DNA of 36,060 nucleotides from positions 1 through 36,060 of the forward strand of contig JAVYAJ010000142.1 in NCBI GenBank assembly GCA_032229885.1, in the 5' to 3' direction. Made by a program: the position numbers and the translations under genes. Below the pieces are notes generated by a model that made no database searches, was not told the origin of the DNA, and saw only the letters and a list, made by a program, of their open reading frames with translations. The stretch comes from Anammoximicrobium sp032229885 (GTDB lineage: Bacteria > Planctomycetota > Planctomycetia > Pirellulales > Pirellulaceae). How positions within the stretch are numbered: position 1 is the stretch's first letter; each line of letters begins with the position of its first letter. Below are positions 27,378 through 36,044 of this stretch, one piece after another.

Positions 27378-28539
27378 TTCCGACGGCGTGCGCGGCGACT
27401 TTGTCGATCGCCTGCCAGACGCGATCGATGTCCGCCTCGGCTGCTAGCAGAACAGGGTGGTGCAGCACAACCGTGGCTGCGCTCGCCTCGCGACTGTGCG
27501 GCAGCTCGCCGACCTTGCGGCAGCGGCGTTGGCTGCGGAGCGCGAATCCGCGAAAGCCGGCATCGAGCGCGACGCCTTCGGCGCGGATCGCCGCTAAAAA
27601 CTCGTCTCGTGTCATTCGACAGCGCTCGGCGACGAACAGCCAGCCCAGTTTGTAAAAGGCCGGACGATCGGTCGGTGCGTCCCAAGCAACCGGTTCAGCA
27701 ACCGGTTCAAGCGCGACGATCGATCGGCAGCGTTCGAGCAGACGAGCGACGTTGGTCAAGCGGCGCTGGTTTCGCTCCGCGAGCCCTTCCAACTGCGGCA
27801 GCAGTACGGCGGCCTGTAGCTCGCTGAGCGGAAAAGCCTGGTTGCCGCGTTCGCTGTAGACCTTGATCCGCTGCAATACGTCGGCGCGGTGGATCAGCAG
27901 CGCGCCGCCGCGCCCGGCCGTCAGCAGCTTGCTGCCCCCAAAGCTCAGCACGCCGACGTCTCCCCATGTCCCCGCCGGACGGCCATCGATTTCCGCTCCG
28001 GGCGTTTGGCAGGCGTCCTCGACGACGGCCACCCGTTGTTCGTCCGCCCACGCGCGGATTCGTCGCATCGGCGCCAGTCCGCCGTGCAGGTGCGAGACAA
28101 TCAGCGCACGCACGCGCGGGCCGGCGGCGGCGTCCAACTGGTCGGCATCCAGGCACCAGGCTCGACGAGCGATGTCCACCAGGACCGGAACAGCGCCCAC
28201 CGCCTCGATCGCACGAAAGTTTCCTGGAAAATCGTAGCCCGCCAGGATCACCTCGTCACCCGCGGCGACTCGCAAGCCGCGGAGAGCCATTTCCACGGCC
28301 ACCGTACCCGAGCAGCAGCACCACACGTGCGGCACATCGTGCAGTTCGGCCAGCCGCTGGGCCAGCCCGCGGACGTAGGGTCCGTCGTACTGTCCCCAGG
28401 CGCCCGCGGTCCACGCCGCCTCGAGCGCCGCGTGAATCGCCGGATCCGGCTGGGGCCATCCCGGAGGCCCATCCGGAAAGACTGGGCGCCCGCCATGAAT
28501 CGCCAAGCGGGAATCGATCTCGGCGGTGTTCCTCGCCAT
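27298..28539 (-). CDS. DegT/DnrJ/EryC1/StrS family aminotransferase
   Basis: A 413-residue PLP-dependent enzyme of the sugar aminotransferase family, which makes amino sugars for surface polysaccharides, antibiotics or related products. The PLP-binding Lys is Lys204 in SFGGSKLLTAGRGG; the cofactor-stacking region VVEDACQTPGAEIDG is at about 172-186. The N-terminus begins MARNTAEIDSRLAIHGG, typical of the family. The core ends near IDKVAAHA; the last 30 residues are unlike the family and run across the end of csrA. No other sugar-nucleotide or glycan gene is adjacent, so the substrate is unknown. The ribosome binding site is weak. Some relatives act in secondary metabolism rather than surface sugar synthesis. 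Confidence 0.9.
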   Translation of the reverse strand: MARNTAEIDSRLAIHGGRPVFPDGPPGWPQPDPAIHAALEAAWTAGAWGQYDGPYVRGLAQRLAELHDVPHVWCCCSGTVAVEMALRGLRVAAGDEVILAGYDFPGNFRAIEAVGAVPVLVDIARRAWCLDADQLDAAAGPRVRALIVSHLHGGLAPMRRIRAWADEQRVAVVEDACQTPGAEIDGRPAGTWGDVGVLSFGGSKLLTAGRGGALLIHRADVLQRIKVYSERGNQAFPLSELQAAVLLPQLEGLAERNQRRLTNVARLLERCRSIVALEPVAEPVAWDAPTDRPAFYKLGWLFVAERCRMTRDEFLAAIRAEGVALDAGFRGFALRSQRRCRKVGELPHSREASAATVVLHHPVLLAAEADIDRVWQAIDKVAAHAVGISSQPESPTQNCRHGPTEARHPTRRA

Positions 28540-28845
28540 GGTTCGGATCGGTTATCGAAGGTGTGGTCGCGGCGTTCATCGATAGCGCAGGTTCGATCGG
28601 TCGCGCTCGCATCGCGGAGAGACGCGGCCACGTGGGCACGTCGCTGCCAGACGCGCACCGGTTTTCGCGTTGTGGCGGGGTCTCGCGGCGCGTCAAGGAT
28701 CGACGCTCGCCGTCGCGGCATGCGGGCGGCGCGTCGCCCCGTCGCGTGCACCGATCGTACCTCGGACTGCAACTTCCTTCGCTCGACGGCGCGCGACCCA
28801 ACCCATCGCCAACCGCGGGCCGCCGCGCGTAGGCAGAGCCTTCGG
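28540..28845. other. Gap between zwf and the aminotransferase gene
   Basis: This 306-base GC-rich gap follows the zwf stop codon and precedes the aminotransferase start on the same strand. I see no promoter, terminator, repeat or gene that I can support. Confidence 0.4.
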
Positions 28846-30300
28846 TCAGTGCAGGACGGGGCATAGGTCGAACCATTGGCGACCTTGTGTCTCCATCCAA
28901 CGAACCGAGGACGGCGGCCCCCAATTGCCTCGTTCGTACAAATCGAGCCGCGGCTCGCCACCGGCATCCCAAGCCGCTTGGATGGGATCGATCAGCGTCC
29001 AGGACGCCTCGATTTCGTCGCTGCGGGCAAACAGACTGGCGTCGCCATGCAGCGCGTCGAGCAACAGCCGTTGATAGGCGTCCGGCAGATCGTCTGTAAA
29101 CGTCTGTCGGAAGGTGAAGTCCAAGTTCACCAACTGGGTCTTCATCCCGGCGTCCGGAACTTTGGTCTGAAACTGCAATTGAATGCCTTCGGCGGGTTGG
29201 ATCTGGATCACCAACCGATTGGCGTCTCCGCACTGCGCCGGGCCGCCCTCGAAGATCTGATGCGGAGGCTGGCGAAATTGGATCACGATCTGCGTCGTGT
29301 GGCAGGACATCGCTTTGCCCGAGCGCAGATAGAACGGCACGCCTTGCCAGCGCCAGTTGTCCACGTCCAGCCGCACCGAGGCAAACGTCGCGGTATGGCT
29401 GTCGGCGGTTACGCCCGGCTCGTCGCGATACGTTCGGTACTGGCCGCGGATCGTTCGCCGAGCAATCTGCTCGGCCGTCATCGGCCGGATCGCGCGCAAG
29501 ACTTTGACCTTCTCGTCGCGCACGGCGTCCGCGTCGAACCGGGCCGGCGCTTCCATCGCGGTCAGCGTCAACAACTGCATCAGGTGGTTCTGGAACATGT
29601 CGCGCAGCACGCCAGCCGTTTCATAGAACGCCGCGCGCCTGCCCACGACAACCTCTTCGGCAGCCGTGATCTGAACGTGATCCACATAATTCCGATTCCA
29701 GATCGGCTCGAAGATCGCGTTGGCAAAGCGGAGGATCAGCAGATTGCTGACCGTTTCCTTGCCCAGATAGTGATCGATCCGATACACCTGCCGCTCGGCA
29801 AACGCTTGATGCACAACCGCGTTCAACTTTCGCGCCGACGCCAGGTCGACGCCGAACGGCTTTTCGATCACAACCCGTCGCGGGGCATTTTCGTCGCTGG
29901 CCATTCCGGCCCCCGCCAAGTGCAGCACGGCCGGTTCGAAGAACTGCGGAGCCGTCGCCAGATAATAGACGCGCGTTGCCGCCGAGCCTGCTTCGAGCTC
30001 GTCCAGCCGCCGGCCCAGCGCGGCCACGTCGTCCGGCGCCGACAGATCGCCGGGCTGGTAGCACAGCAACGGGGCGAACTCGGCCCATGTAGCCGAGTCG
30101 AATTTCTTGCCCAGAAACGTGGCCGCCGATTCGCCCAATTCGTCACGCCAGGCGTCGTTCGAGTACGCCGTACGCGAAAAGCCGACGATCCGCGTCTCGG
30201 GTGGCAACCGCCGCTTGCGATGCAATTGATACAACGCGGGCGCCAGTTTGCGACGCGTCAAATCGCCCGAGGCCCCAAAAATAACGATCGTATGCGCCAT
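28846..30300 (-). CDS. zwf: Glucose-6-phosphate 1-dehydrogenase
   Basis: A 484-residue cytoplasmic enzyme that oxidises glucose 6-phosphate to 6-phosphogluconolactone, yielding NADPH or NADH, at the head of the oxidative pentose phosphate pathway. The nucleotide-binding GASGDLTRRKLAP is at 9-21, EKPFG at 146-150 and the substrate-binding RIDHYLGKE at 174-182. The conserved QNH (catalytic His) occurs in DMFQNHLMQLL. Length is normal. ATG 30300 has AAGGTGA about 7 bases upstream. It is not clustered with pgl, gnd or edd genes here. It is divergent from clpS across a 426-base gap. Confidence 0.97.
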   Translation of the reverse strand: MAHTIVIFGASGDLTRRKLAPALYQLHRKRRLPPETRIVGFSRTAYSNDAWRDELGESAATFLGKKFDSATWAEFAPLLCYQPGDLSAPDDVAALGRRLDELEAGSAATRVYYLATAPQFFEPAVLHLAGAGMASDENAPRRVVIEKPFGVDLASARKLNAVVHQAFAERQVYRIDHYLGKETVSNLLILRFANAIFEPIWNRNYVDHVQITAAEEVVVGRRAAFYETAGVLRDMFQNHLMQLLTLTAMEAPARFDADAVRDEKVKVLRAIRPMTAEQIARRTIRGQYRTYRDEPGVTADSHTATFASVRLDVDNWRWQGVPFYLRSGKAMSCHTTQIVIQFRQPPHQIFEGGPAQCGDANRLVIQIQPAEGIQLQFQTKVPDAGMKTQLVNLDFTFRQTFTDDLPDAYQRLLLDALHGDASLFARSDEIEASWTLIDPIQAAWDAGGEPRLDLYERGNWGPPSSVRWMETQGRQWFDLCPVLH

Positions 30301-30726
30301 AAATCTTCACCTTAGACTCGCGAGACGCGGGAACCCACGTACGCCGCCTGCGCCGTCTTCGGTCCGGCAGATCGAAAATCGTGCGGCGACGGTTTTTTTG
30401 TCGCAGCGCCTTTGTCCAGCGACAGGCCAAGCCGGACGCACCGTCTGCCCGGGCCAATGGAACGCGGCCGCCCGCGGCACGGCGCGAGGACACGCCGCAA
30501 CGCACGCTTGCGCACGCACGCACGCACGAACGAACGAACGAACGCCCCCAACCGCAGTTGCCAACGCACGCGACGGCCCGTAGTATAACGGAGCCATCGC
30601 CCGGCAGACAGGGCGATGCTTCCGCCGACGGACGAGCGGCGCCAGCGCGCTGTGCAGCGTTCCAAGCCCCAACGCAAGCGGGCCGCTCGTGACGACGCTC
30701 CTTGCTGTGCGAGATAGGAGACGGCC
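30301..30726. other. Divergent zwf-clpS intergenic region
   Basis: This 426-base gap contains the tetranucleotide tract at 30511-30544 (separate entry) and, toward clpS, a TATAAC at 30584-30589 that could be a -10 element, though the nearest TTGCCA (30558-30563) gives a 20-base spacer. No RNA or protein gene is convincing. Confidence 0.45.
30511..30544. repeat. Tetranucleotide tract (CGCA)4(CGAA)4 upstream of clpS and zwf
   Basis: Four CGCA units are directly followed by four CGAA units and a final CG, 34 bases in all. The tract is about 180 bases from the clpS start and 210 from the zwf start. Copy number could vary by replication slippage, but the tract is short and its position relative to promoters is uncertain. 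Confidence 0.85.
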
Positions 30727-31095
30727 ATGAAATCGGCAGCCGCCCAGACGTCTGGCGGACGGACCGTGACTCGCCGTAGCCGACGGCAAGCACCGGCTGC
30801 GGAAGAGCGGGCGTCGCCCAAGCGACAGCCTTCCTACGCGGTCGTCCTGTACAACGACGACCTCAACGGGTTCGACTTTGTGATTTCCGTCCTCTGCAAA
30901 GTCCTGCGCTACGATCGGACAAAGTCGTACCGGCTGACGCTCGAAGCCCACGAGTCCGGGCAAAGCGTCGTCTGGTCGGGCGCGCTCGAAGTGGCCGAAC
31001 TCAAGGCCGATCAGATCCGCGCCTGTGGCCCGGATCCGCGGGTCCGCGCCGCCGGCGCATTGCCGCTACGCGTGTCCGTCCAGCCACTGCCTTGA
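30727..31095 (+). CDS. clpS: ATP-dependent Clp protease adaptor ClpS
   Basis: A 122-residue adaptor that delivers proteins with N-degron residues to the ClpAP or ClpCP protease. A basic N-terminal tail (about 1-34) precedes the ClpS core: VVLYNDDLNGFDFVI (about 39-53) with the pocket residues Asn43 and Asp44, then the pocket His75 in LEAHESGQSVVW, and the C-terminal Ala-Glu-Lys helix (EVAELKADQI). The position of the E. coli gatekeeper Met40 is Phe49 here. AGGAG at 30716-30720 sits 6 bases before ATG. clpA or clpC is not adjacent, which is usual outside proteobacteria. Confidence 0.9.
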   Translation: MKSAAAQTSGGRTVTRRSRRQAPAAEERASPKRQPSYAVVLYNDDLNGFDFVISVLCKVLRYDRTKSYRLTLEAHESGQSVVWSGALEVAELKADQIRACGPDPRVRAAGALPLRVSVQPLP

Positions 31096-31270
31096 TGGGC
31101 ACACTCGCGGCACGGCGCCAAGACGTTAAGACTCAGCCGCGGGGCCTTCCGGGGCGGCGCCTCGGCGACTTTGCACGGGGGAGCTTTCCCGGTTCGCGAG
31201 AGCGCCTCGATCCAAATCCGAGGTCCCCTGTCTGACCGCGTTTGCGCTTGCCTGGATCAGCCGGGCGCGT

Positions 31271-34036
31271 CTACGGTCGCACGATAACGCTCAGCCGGGC
31301 CGTGCCCGTTTCGCCGCGGTGGTTCGTGCGCGAGACCTTGACCAGATAATGCCCGGGCTTGGCGTACGTATGTTCCGTGATGGCGTAGCCATCGGGGGCC
31401 AAGGCCTCGACGTTTCCATCGGACTGGACGCGCACGGTCGGCGAGCCGTCGCCAAAATCCCATTCCTCCTGGCCCTCGTCCGGCGCCACCGCAAACGAGC
31501 GGACTTTGAACGTGATCGGTTGGCCGATCCGAATGTTCCGCGTCGGCCAATAGGCGGCATGGACGGTGGGCGGTTTTTGGTCGGGATGGTCCGGGTCGCG
31601 GACGCGGACGATGGCAAAGTCGTACGATACATTGCGGTCCGCGTCGGTGATTTTCAGAATCTCGCTGTAGGTTCCCGGCTTCGTATAACGGCGCTCGGCG
31701 ACCGGGCCGCGGGCGGTCTTGCCGTCGCTGAACATCCACAAGTATCCGGTGATGTGCTCCGGTCCGCGGCGACTCCACGAGCGAGACGCATCGAACGTCA
31801 CCGACTCGCCGACGGCGACCAATTGATGTGGCCGCGCGACGGCTTCGAGCGGTTCGAGTGGATGCGCATCGTGATACGCCTCGAACATCAGGGCATAAGG
31901 CTCCAAGATCCCCCAACGGCCACTGGGCTGCGGCGCGACGATGTCGAAGTGCAGATGCGACCAGCCGCCGCTGGCGCCTTGCTTGCCGAGCGCGCCGATC
32001 TTCTGCCCGCGTTTGACCTGCTGGCCAGGCAGAATCGCCGGGTCGATCGAATCCAGATGGCTGTAGCGCTGATACCAGCCGCGGCCATCGCGCAGGTAGA
32101 CGACATCGCCGCGCGGCCGGACCAGGCTGGGGAACGACTCCTGGTCGACGGACTTGCCACCCGCCGAGACGATCAGCCCATCGGACGCCGCCACCACATC
32201 GACCATCCGTTCGGCGCCGCCGAAGTCCAGTCCCCAGTGATAGTAGATCGGCTTCTTTCCGATGTCCTCGCCGTCACCGATCTGGTTGGCCATCAGCGTG
32301 TGACTGGCGAACCACCGTTGATCGACCGGATAGCCGAATGTGCCGGGTGTGATCAGCGGATAGCCCGCCGGCCACAGGCGCAGGCGGGCGTCCGCGTCCA
32401 GTCCCCAGTGGTCGCCGCCTTCGTTATAGCCCTTGGTGATCGGACAGTCGATCTGCACGTCGCCGACCGTCACGGGCAGGTGGTAGGTGGCCGAACCGAG
32501 GGTCGTCTGTTGCCCGTTCACTTCGACGGTCACCCGCACCAACCGCAACGCCTGGCGCAGACTGTCGCGGCGCTCGTCGATCTTCAGCAATTTGACGTTC
32601 GCCTCGCGGCCGTCGGCCAGTCGAACCGTGGCCTGCTGGCCGAGATTCAGATCGACGGCGGCGGGCTGCGACTCGATCGGTTGTCGCGCCAGCTCGAGAA
32701 CTTTGCCGACCAGCCGCTCTTCGACCGTGTCGGTGAACGGACCGGGCAGCGCGTCCCACTTGGCCGCGTCGCCCGCTTCGTAACCGCCTTCGGCCAGCAC
32801 GCGCGCCGATGGCACATAGGTGAACACGTCGTTCGAGTACCCCGCCACCCAGACGCTTGGCCCGGCCAGTTCACGTTTCAGACGCAGGGCATAATCGACC
32901 ACCGTCTCGCCTCCCATGGCGATCAGTGTCAAGTCACGTCCAAAGCGGACGACCTGGACGGGACAGGGATAGGTCGTACGGATCCGGCCCGTCGTGTCCA
33001 ACTCTTTCAGCAAGGCGATCGCCTGCGACCGATCGGGCTCGCGAGCGCCCGCCGCGTTACGTTCCAACTGGTCGCGCGACGGCGGCGGGGCAAAGTCCAG
33101 AGCCACGTCCTCGAGCGCCGTGCGCAGCGGGCCGCGCAACGGTTTAGGCGGCGTCTGCAGGGCCGCTTCGACGGCCAAAGCCAACGTGCGGCCGTGCTGC
33201 TTGGCTAGCTCCTCCTGGCCGCGCGGGTACGGGTTCTGATCCGCGGCGCAGCCGATCATGAACAGGGCGGTCGCGCCGGGGTGATCCGCTTCGAGATATT
33301 GCTGGGCGTAACCGGCGTAATCCCCGCGGATCAAATAGTCGCCCATCGTCGTGTTGTGACAGGCGTAGCCGAACAGCACCGCTTTCAACTCGCCCGACGG
33401 ATCGGTCACGCGCAGTACGGGAACTTCGTGATCCACGGGGCCTTCGAAATAGGGCGCGTTGCGATACCCGCCGTCGGTGGGCCGTCGCCGGTTCATAGCG
33501 AACCCCGCTCGAGCTCGCTGGAAATCGAGCTGCGCGGGCACAAGCTGCTGCAGCGCCCGGCCGACCAACTCGGCCAGTTTCGTCTGCAACTGGCCGACAT
33601 ATCGCTCGGCCGCCGCCGCGTACGGCGCCTTGAGTTCGTTCAGTTTTAATTCCGCGGCATTCAGCGCCGGGCCGCAGTGCGTGTGCGAGGCGTTGATCAG
33701 CAGCGAGCTGGGTGGAAGAGCGTATTTGTCTTGCACCGCCGCCTCGAGCCAGTCTCTGAGCGATCGGGGCACGCTGATCAAGTCCAGCGTCACGATCACC
33801 AGCCGTGAACCTGTCGGGTCCTCGATTGCCAGCGCCTTGGCGAACAGATCGGCGGCGACGCCCTCGGACGGTTTCTTGCGGGCGGCATAGCCGGCCATCC
33901 AGACTGGTGTTTCCGGGGTGATCTTGACGACCGCCACGCCCGCTTGCCATGCGGTTGGCTCCTGAGCTTGTCCCGTGCGGGCCCCGGCAATAGACGCTCC
34001 GACAACAATCAAGGCGATCAACGCGCGTTTGTTCAT
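31271..34036 (-). CDS. Exported neutral ceramidase-like hydrolase fused to M23 peptidase and PKD domains
   Basis: A 921-residue exported protein with a signal peptide (NKRALIALIVVGASIAGA; cut near 24). Residues about 30-450 resemble neutral/alkaline non-lysosomal ceramidase, a zinc amidase: likely metal or active-site residues are His118 (SHTH), His227 (YACHNTT), Glu377 (GGETVV) and Tyr407. After a linker domain (about 460-590), residues about 595-700 form a LytM-type M23 metallopeptidase with a complete zinc site: His600 and Asp604 (HWGLD), His660 and His694/His696 (HLH). Two PKD domains end the protein (about 738-815 and 835-921). M23 enzymes usually cut peptidoglycan cross-links, while planctomycete ceramidase-like proteins vary in substrate. 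ATG 34036 is chosen over a GTG at 34048 because GGAG lies about 8 bases before it. The two catalytic units in one chain are notable. Confidence 0.87.
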   Translation of the reverse strand: MNKRALIALIVVGASIAGARTGQAQEPTAWQAGVAVVKITPETPVWMAGYAARKKPSEGVAADLFAKALAIEDPTGSRLVIVTLDLISVPRSLRDWLEAAVQDKYALPPSSLLINASHTHCGPALNAAELKLNELKAPYAAAAERYVGQLQTKLAELVGRALQQLVPAQLDFQRARAGFAMNRRRPTDGGYRNAPYFEGPVDHEVPVLRVTDPSGELKAVLFGYACHNTTMGDYLIRGDYAGYAQQYLEADHPGATALFMIGCAADQNPYPRGQEELAKQHGRTLALAVEAALQTPPKPLRGPLRTALEDVALDFAPPPSRDQLERNAAGAREPDRSQAIALLKELDTTGRIRTTYPCPVQVVRFGRDLTLIAMGGETVVDYALRLKRELAGPSVWVAGYSNDVFTYVPSARVLAEGGYEAGDAAKWDALPGPFTDTVEERLVGKVLELARQPIESQPAAVDLNLGQQATVRLADGREANVKLLKIDERRDSLRQALRLVRVTVEVNGQQTTLGSATYHLPVTVGDVQIDCPITKGYNEGGDHWGLDADARLRLWPAGYPLITPGTFGYPVDQRWFASHTLMANQIGDGEDIGKKPIYYHWGLDFGGAERMVDVVAASDGLIVSAGGKSVDQESFPSLVRPRGDVVYLRDGRGWYQRYSHLDSIDPAILPGQQVKRGQKIGALGKQGASGGWSHLHFDIVAPQPSGRWGILEPYALMFEAYHDAHPLEPLEAVARPHQLVAVGESVTFDASRSWSRRGPEHITGYLWMFSDGKTARGPVAERRYTKPGTYSEILKITDADRNVSYDFAIVRVRDPDHPDQKPPTVHAAYWPTRNIRIGQPITFKVRSFAVAPDEGQEEWDFGDGSPTVRVQSDGNVEALAPDGYAITEHTYAKPGHYLVKVSRTNHRGETGTARLSVIVRP

Positions 34037-34433
34037 GGCTGACTCCACACGGCTGACGTGGCCAATCTGACAGCTCCGGCGCCGGCCCGCCGTCCACGAG
34101 CGCCGGGCCCCTCTCGCCTAGCCGGTTCATTGTCAACCGTTCCCAAACGCACGTCAATTGTGGCCCGAGGACAACAAGTCGCGCCCACCGCGCAGCCCGA
34201 TCCTGGCCGCCGCCCGTCGATCTCGCCGCCCATCGATCTCGCCGCTCGGGCGGGATCTGAACCGCTCGAACCACGCTCAGGATTTGCTCCGACACCAGTT
34301 TCCGAAATCCCGAAAACGGTCATTCCGAAAACGGTCGCACGCAAAGACGCCAAGGCGCAAAGCCATCGAGTTGCAGATCTCCGGTTCTCTCCACCGGGTG
34401 CGTTTCGGTGTCACGATGCCCGAGCTCGAGAAG
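34037..34433. other. Gap upstream of the ceramidase-M23 gene, with small repeats
   Basis: This 397-base gap holds two short tandem duplications and one dispersed repeat. A 16-base unit is repeated at 34215-34230 and 34231-34246 (14 of 16 identical). CGAAAACGGTC occurs at 34311-34321 and again at 34326-34336. An ACGCAAAGACGCC-type element is at 34339-34362. No gene or clear promoter is seen. Confidence 0.55.
34339..34362. repeat. Dispersed ACGCAAAGACGCCAAGG-type element
   Basis: These 24 bases (ACGCAAAGACGCC followed by AAGGCGCAAAG) match a well-known short sequence scattered between genes in planctomycetes and several other phyla, where it gives rise to spurious short ORFs. Its function is not known to me. 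It resembles in style, but not in sequence, the CACGAA-type elements at 7627-7803. Confidence 0.6.
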
Positions 34434-35441
34434 TCATTCCGGACCGAGGCCCGCATCTTGCTGCTGCAAATACCACGCTCGATCGGGGTGCGGGAATCCG
34501 AGGTCCTTCTCGACCAGGTTCAATAGCGGCCGACCGGTCTGATAGCGGCGGAGATTTTCGCAGAAAAAGCGAGTGACGTCGCTCTCGCGGCTCGCGGCCT
34601 GCGCGCCGACGTGCGGCGTGATGAGGACGTTGGGCAGTTCCCACAACGGGCTGTCCGTCGGCAACGGCTCGATCTCGGTCACATCGACGCCGGCCCCCGA
34701 CAAGTGGCCGGACTGCAGCGCCGCCACCAAATCGGCCTCGACCACGACCTGTCCGCGAGCCACGTTGATCAGCGCAGCGCCGGGTTTCATCCGCGCGAAT
34801 TGCGGTTGGGCCATCATCCCGCGCGTTTGGCCGTTCAACGGAACGCACAAGATCACGATATCCGACTGCGCCAGCAGATCGTCCAAACGCTCGGCGGGCC
34901 ACAATTCGGCCACATAATCCGGGCGTTGGACGGGAAACACGTCGGTGGCCACGATTCGCGTGCGAAACGGCGCAAGCACCTCGGCCAGGCGGCGGCCGTT
35001 GCCGCCGAATCCCACGATTCCAATCGACGCGCCATGCAGGTCTCGCGTCGGGCGGCGGATGAACTCGCGCCGCAACGCCGCGCGGAAGAAGACGGGCAGA
35101 CCGCGCAACAGTCCGAGCAGCAAGGCCAGCGTCTGTTCGGCAACCTGGTCGGCGAACAATCCGGACGCGCTCGTCACCGTGATGTCCGAGCCGATCACCG
35201 ACGGCGCCAGGCAGTGGTCCAGGCCGGCCGCCGAGGACTGAATCCAGCGCAAGCGACCGCGAGCGACCACGTCGTCCCACGGCACGGGGCGCAGCTTGGC
35301 GTGTCCGCAGAAGATGTCCGCGTCCAAGATCTCCTCGGGAATCCGCTCTTGCCCCGCGTCTACGATCTCTGCGCCGGGCGCGGCGTCCGCAATTTGCTGC
35401 AGGTGGCGAGGCTGAACGGGATAGCCGATCACGATCCGCAT
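34434..35441 (-). CDS. D-2-hydroxyacid dehydrogenase
   Basis: A 335-residue NAD(P)-dependent oxidoreductase of the D-isomer-specific 2-hydroxyacid dehydrogenase family, which interconverts 2-hydroxy and 2-keto acids (relatives include phosphoglycerate, glyoxylate and D-lactate dehydrogenases). The dinucleotide-binding loop GFGGNG is at 144-149; the catalytic residues are Arg229 (NVARGQ), Glu258 (TEIEPLP) and His277 (TPHVGA), spaced as in the family. Residues about 1-100 form the substrate-binding domain. Specificity cannot be told. ATG 35441 has only a weak binding site. It precedes the ceramidase-M23 gene on the same strand but is 397 bases away. Confidence 0.93.
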   Translation of the reverse strand: MRIVIGYPVQPRHLQQIADAAPGAEIVDAGQERIPEEILDADIFCGHAKLRPVPWDDVVARGRLRWIQSSAAGLDHCLAPSVIGSDITVTSASGLFADQVAEQTLALLLGLLRGLPVFFRAALRREFIRRPTRDLHGASIGIVGFGGNGRRLAEVLAPFRTRIVATDVFPVQRPDYVAELWPAERLDDLLAQSDIVILCVPLNGQTRGMMAQPQFARMKPGAALINVARGQVVVEADLVAALQSGHLSGAGVDVTEIEPLPTDSPLWELPNVLITPHVGAQAASRESDVTRFFCENLRRYQTGRPLLNLVEKDLGFPHPDRAWYLQQQDAGLGPE

Positions 35442-35871
35442 GACTTCTGCTTTCTATGCCCACATCCCAGAAACGTATCACCTTTCGTTCCACCAACGGA
35501 CGTTGTTCCGGTGGGCCCAACAGTATACGTCGCGGGCTTGGGGATGACACGACGGAGGTCGAGCCTTCGATCCGTTTTTAGCAAAGCAGCCCTGGCTTTT
35601 CAGCACGCCATTTTGCCTGCGGGCCGGCGGCCGGCGGGGCTGCGGTCGGCGCCAAGCCAGCGAACGCGGCTTGGCCGGCAGGACGGCAACGTAATCCACC
35701 GCCCGAAGACGGTACGAGGAACGGCCGGTGCGAAGAAGCGTGTTCCGCCAAGCGACGGCAGGGGCTCGGATCGGCAGGCTTCGTCGTGACCGCGGCGGCG
35801 CGGCGGAACCGCCCCCCTGAACGCGCCGCTCTGCGCACGCGCTGTCTCGCCTTGGAGTCTTAGTTCGTATC

Positions 35872-35898
35872 ATGCGCGCACCGTGCGCGCATCTTGTA
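35872..35898. repeat. Dispersed palindromic repeat, family C, second copy
   Basis: ATGCGCGCA (35872-35880), a CCG loop and TGCGCGCAT (35884-35892) form a perfect 9-base stem, followed by CTTGTA. Read in reverse, the element at 9543-9570 shows the same GCGCGCATCTTGTA end, with a longer stem and a different centre. Confidence 0.65.
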
Positions 35899-35999
35899 TA
35901 CCGGTCTGTACAGTACACTTGTGGGTTATGAGCACTAGCACCCGCTTGGTGCAATTGCTATTGCCTGACTGTTGCGCAGCACAGACGACAGGAAGCGTG

Positions 36000-36044
36000 T
36001 TGGCCGAAGGCCATCACCAACGTAGCCTGGGGCAACGCCCCAGG
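36000..36044. repeat. Dispersed palindromic repeat, family A, right copy
   Basis: TTGGCCGAAGGCC at 36000-36012 and the 24 bases at 36021-36044 (CGTAGCCTGGGGCAACGCCC, then CAGG) are exact reverse complements of 47-59 and 14-37. The spacer differs slightly in length and sequence between the copies, as expected for an old dispersed repeat rather than a recent duplication. Confidence 0.85.

Noticed and set aside
28876..30315. A 479-codon open frame opposite zwf
   Set aside because: It mirrors the well-supported glucose-6-phosphate dehydrogenase and has no recognisable motif or ribosome binding site.
31319..33208. A 629-codon open frame opposite the ceramidase-M23 gene
   Set aside because: It is an antisense shadow of a gene with signal peptide and intact catalytic motifs; its composition is Arg/Asp-rich without a domain.
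35578..35838. Minus-strand frame of 86 codons near the right end
   Set aside because: Low-complexity Arg/Ala/Pro composition in repeat-rich DNA, no domain and no ribosome binding site.
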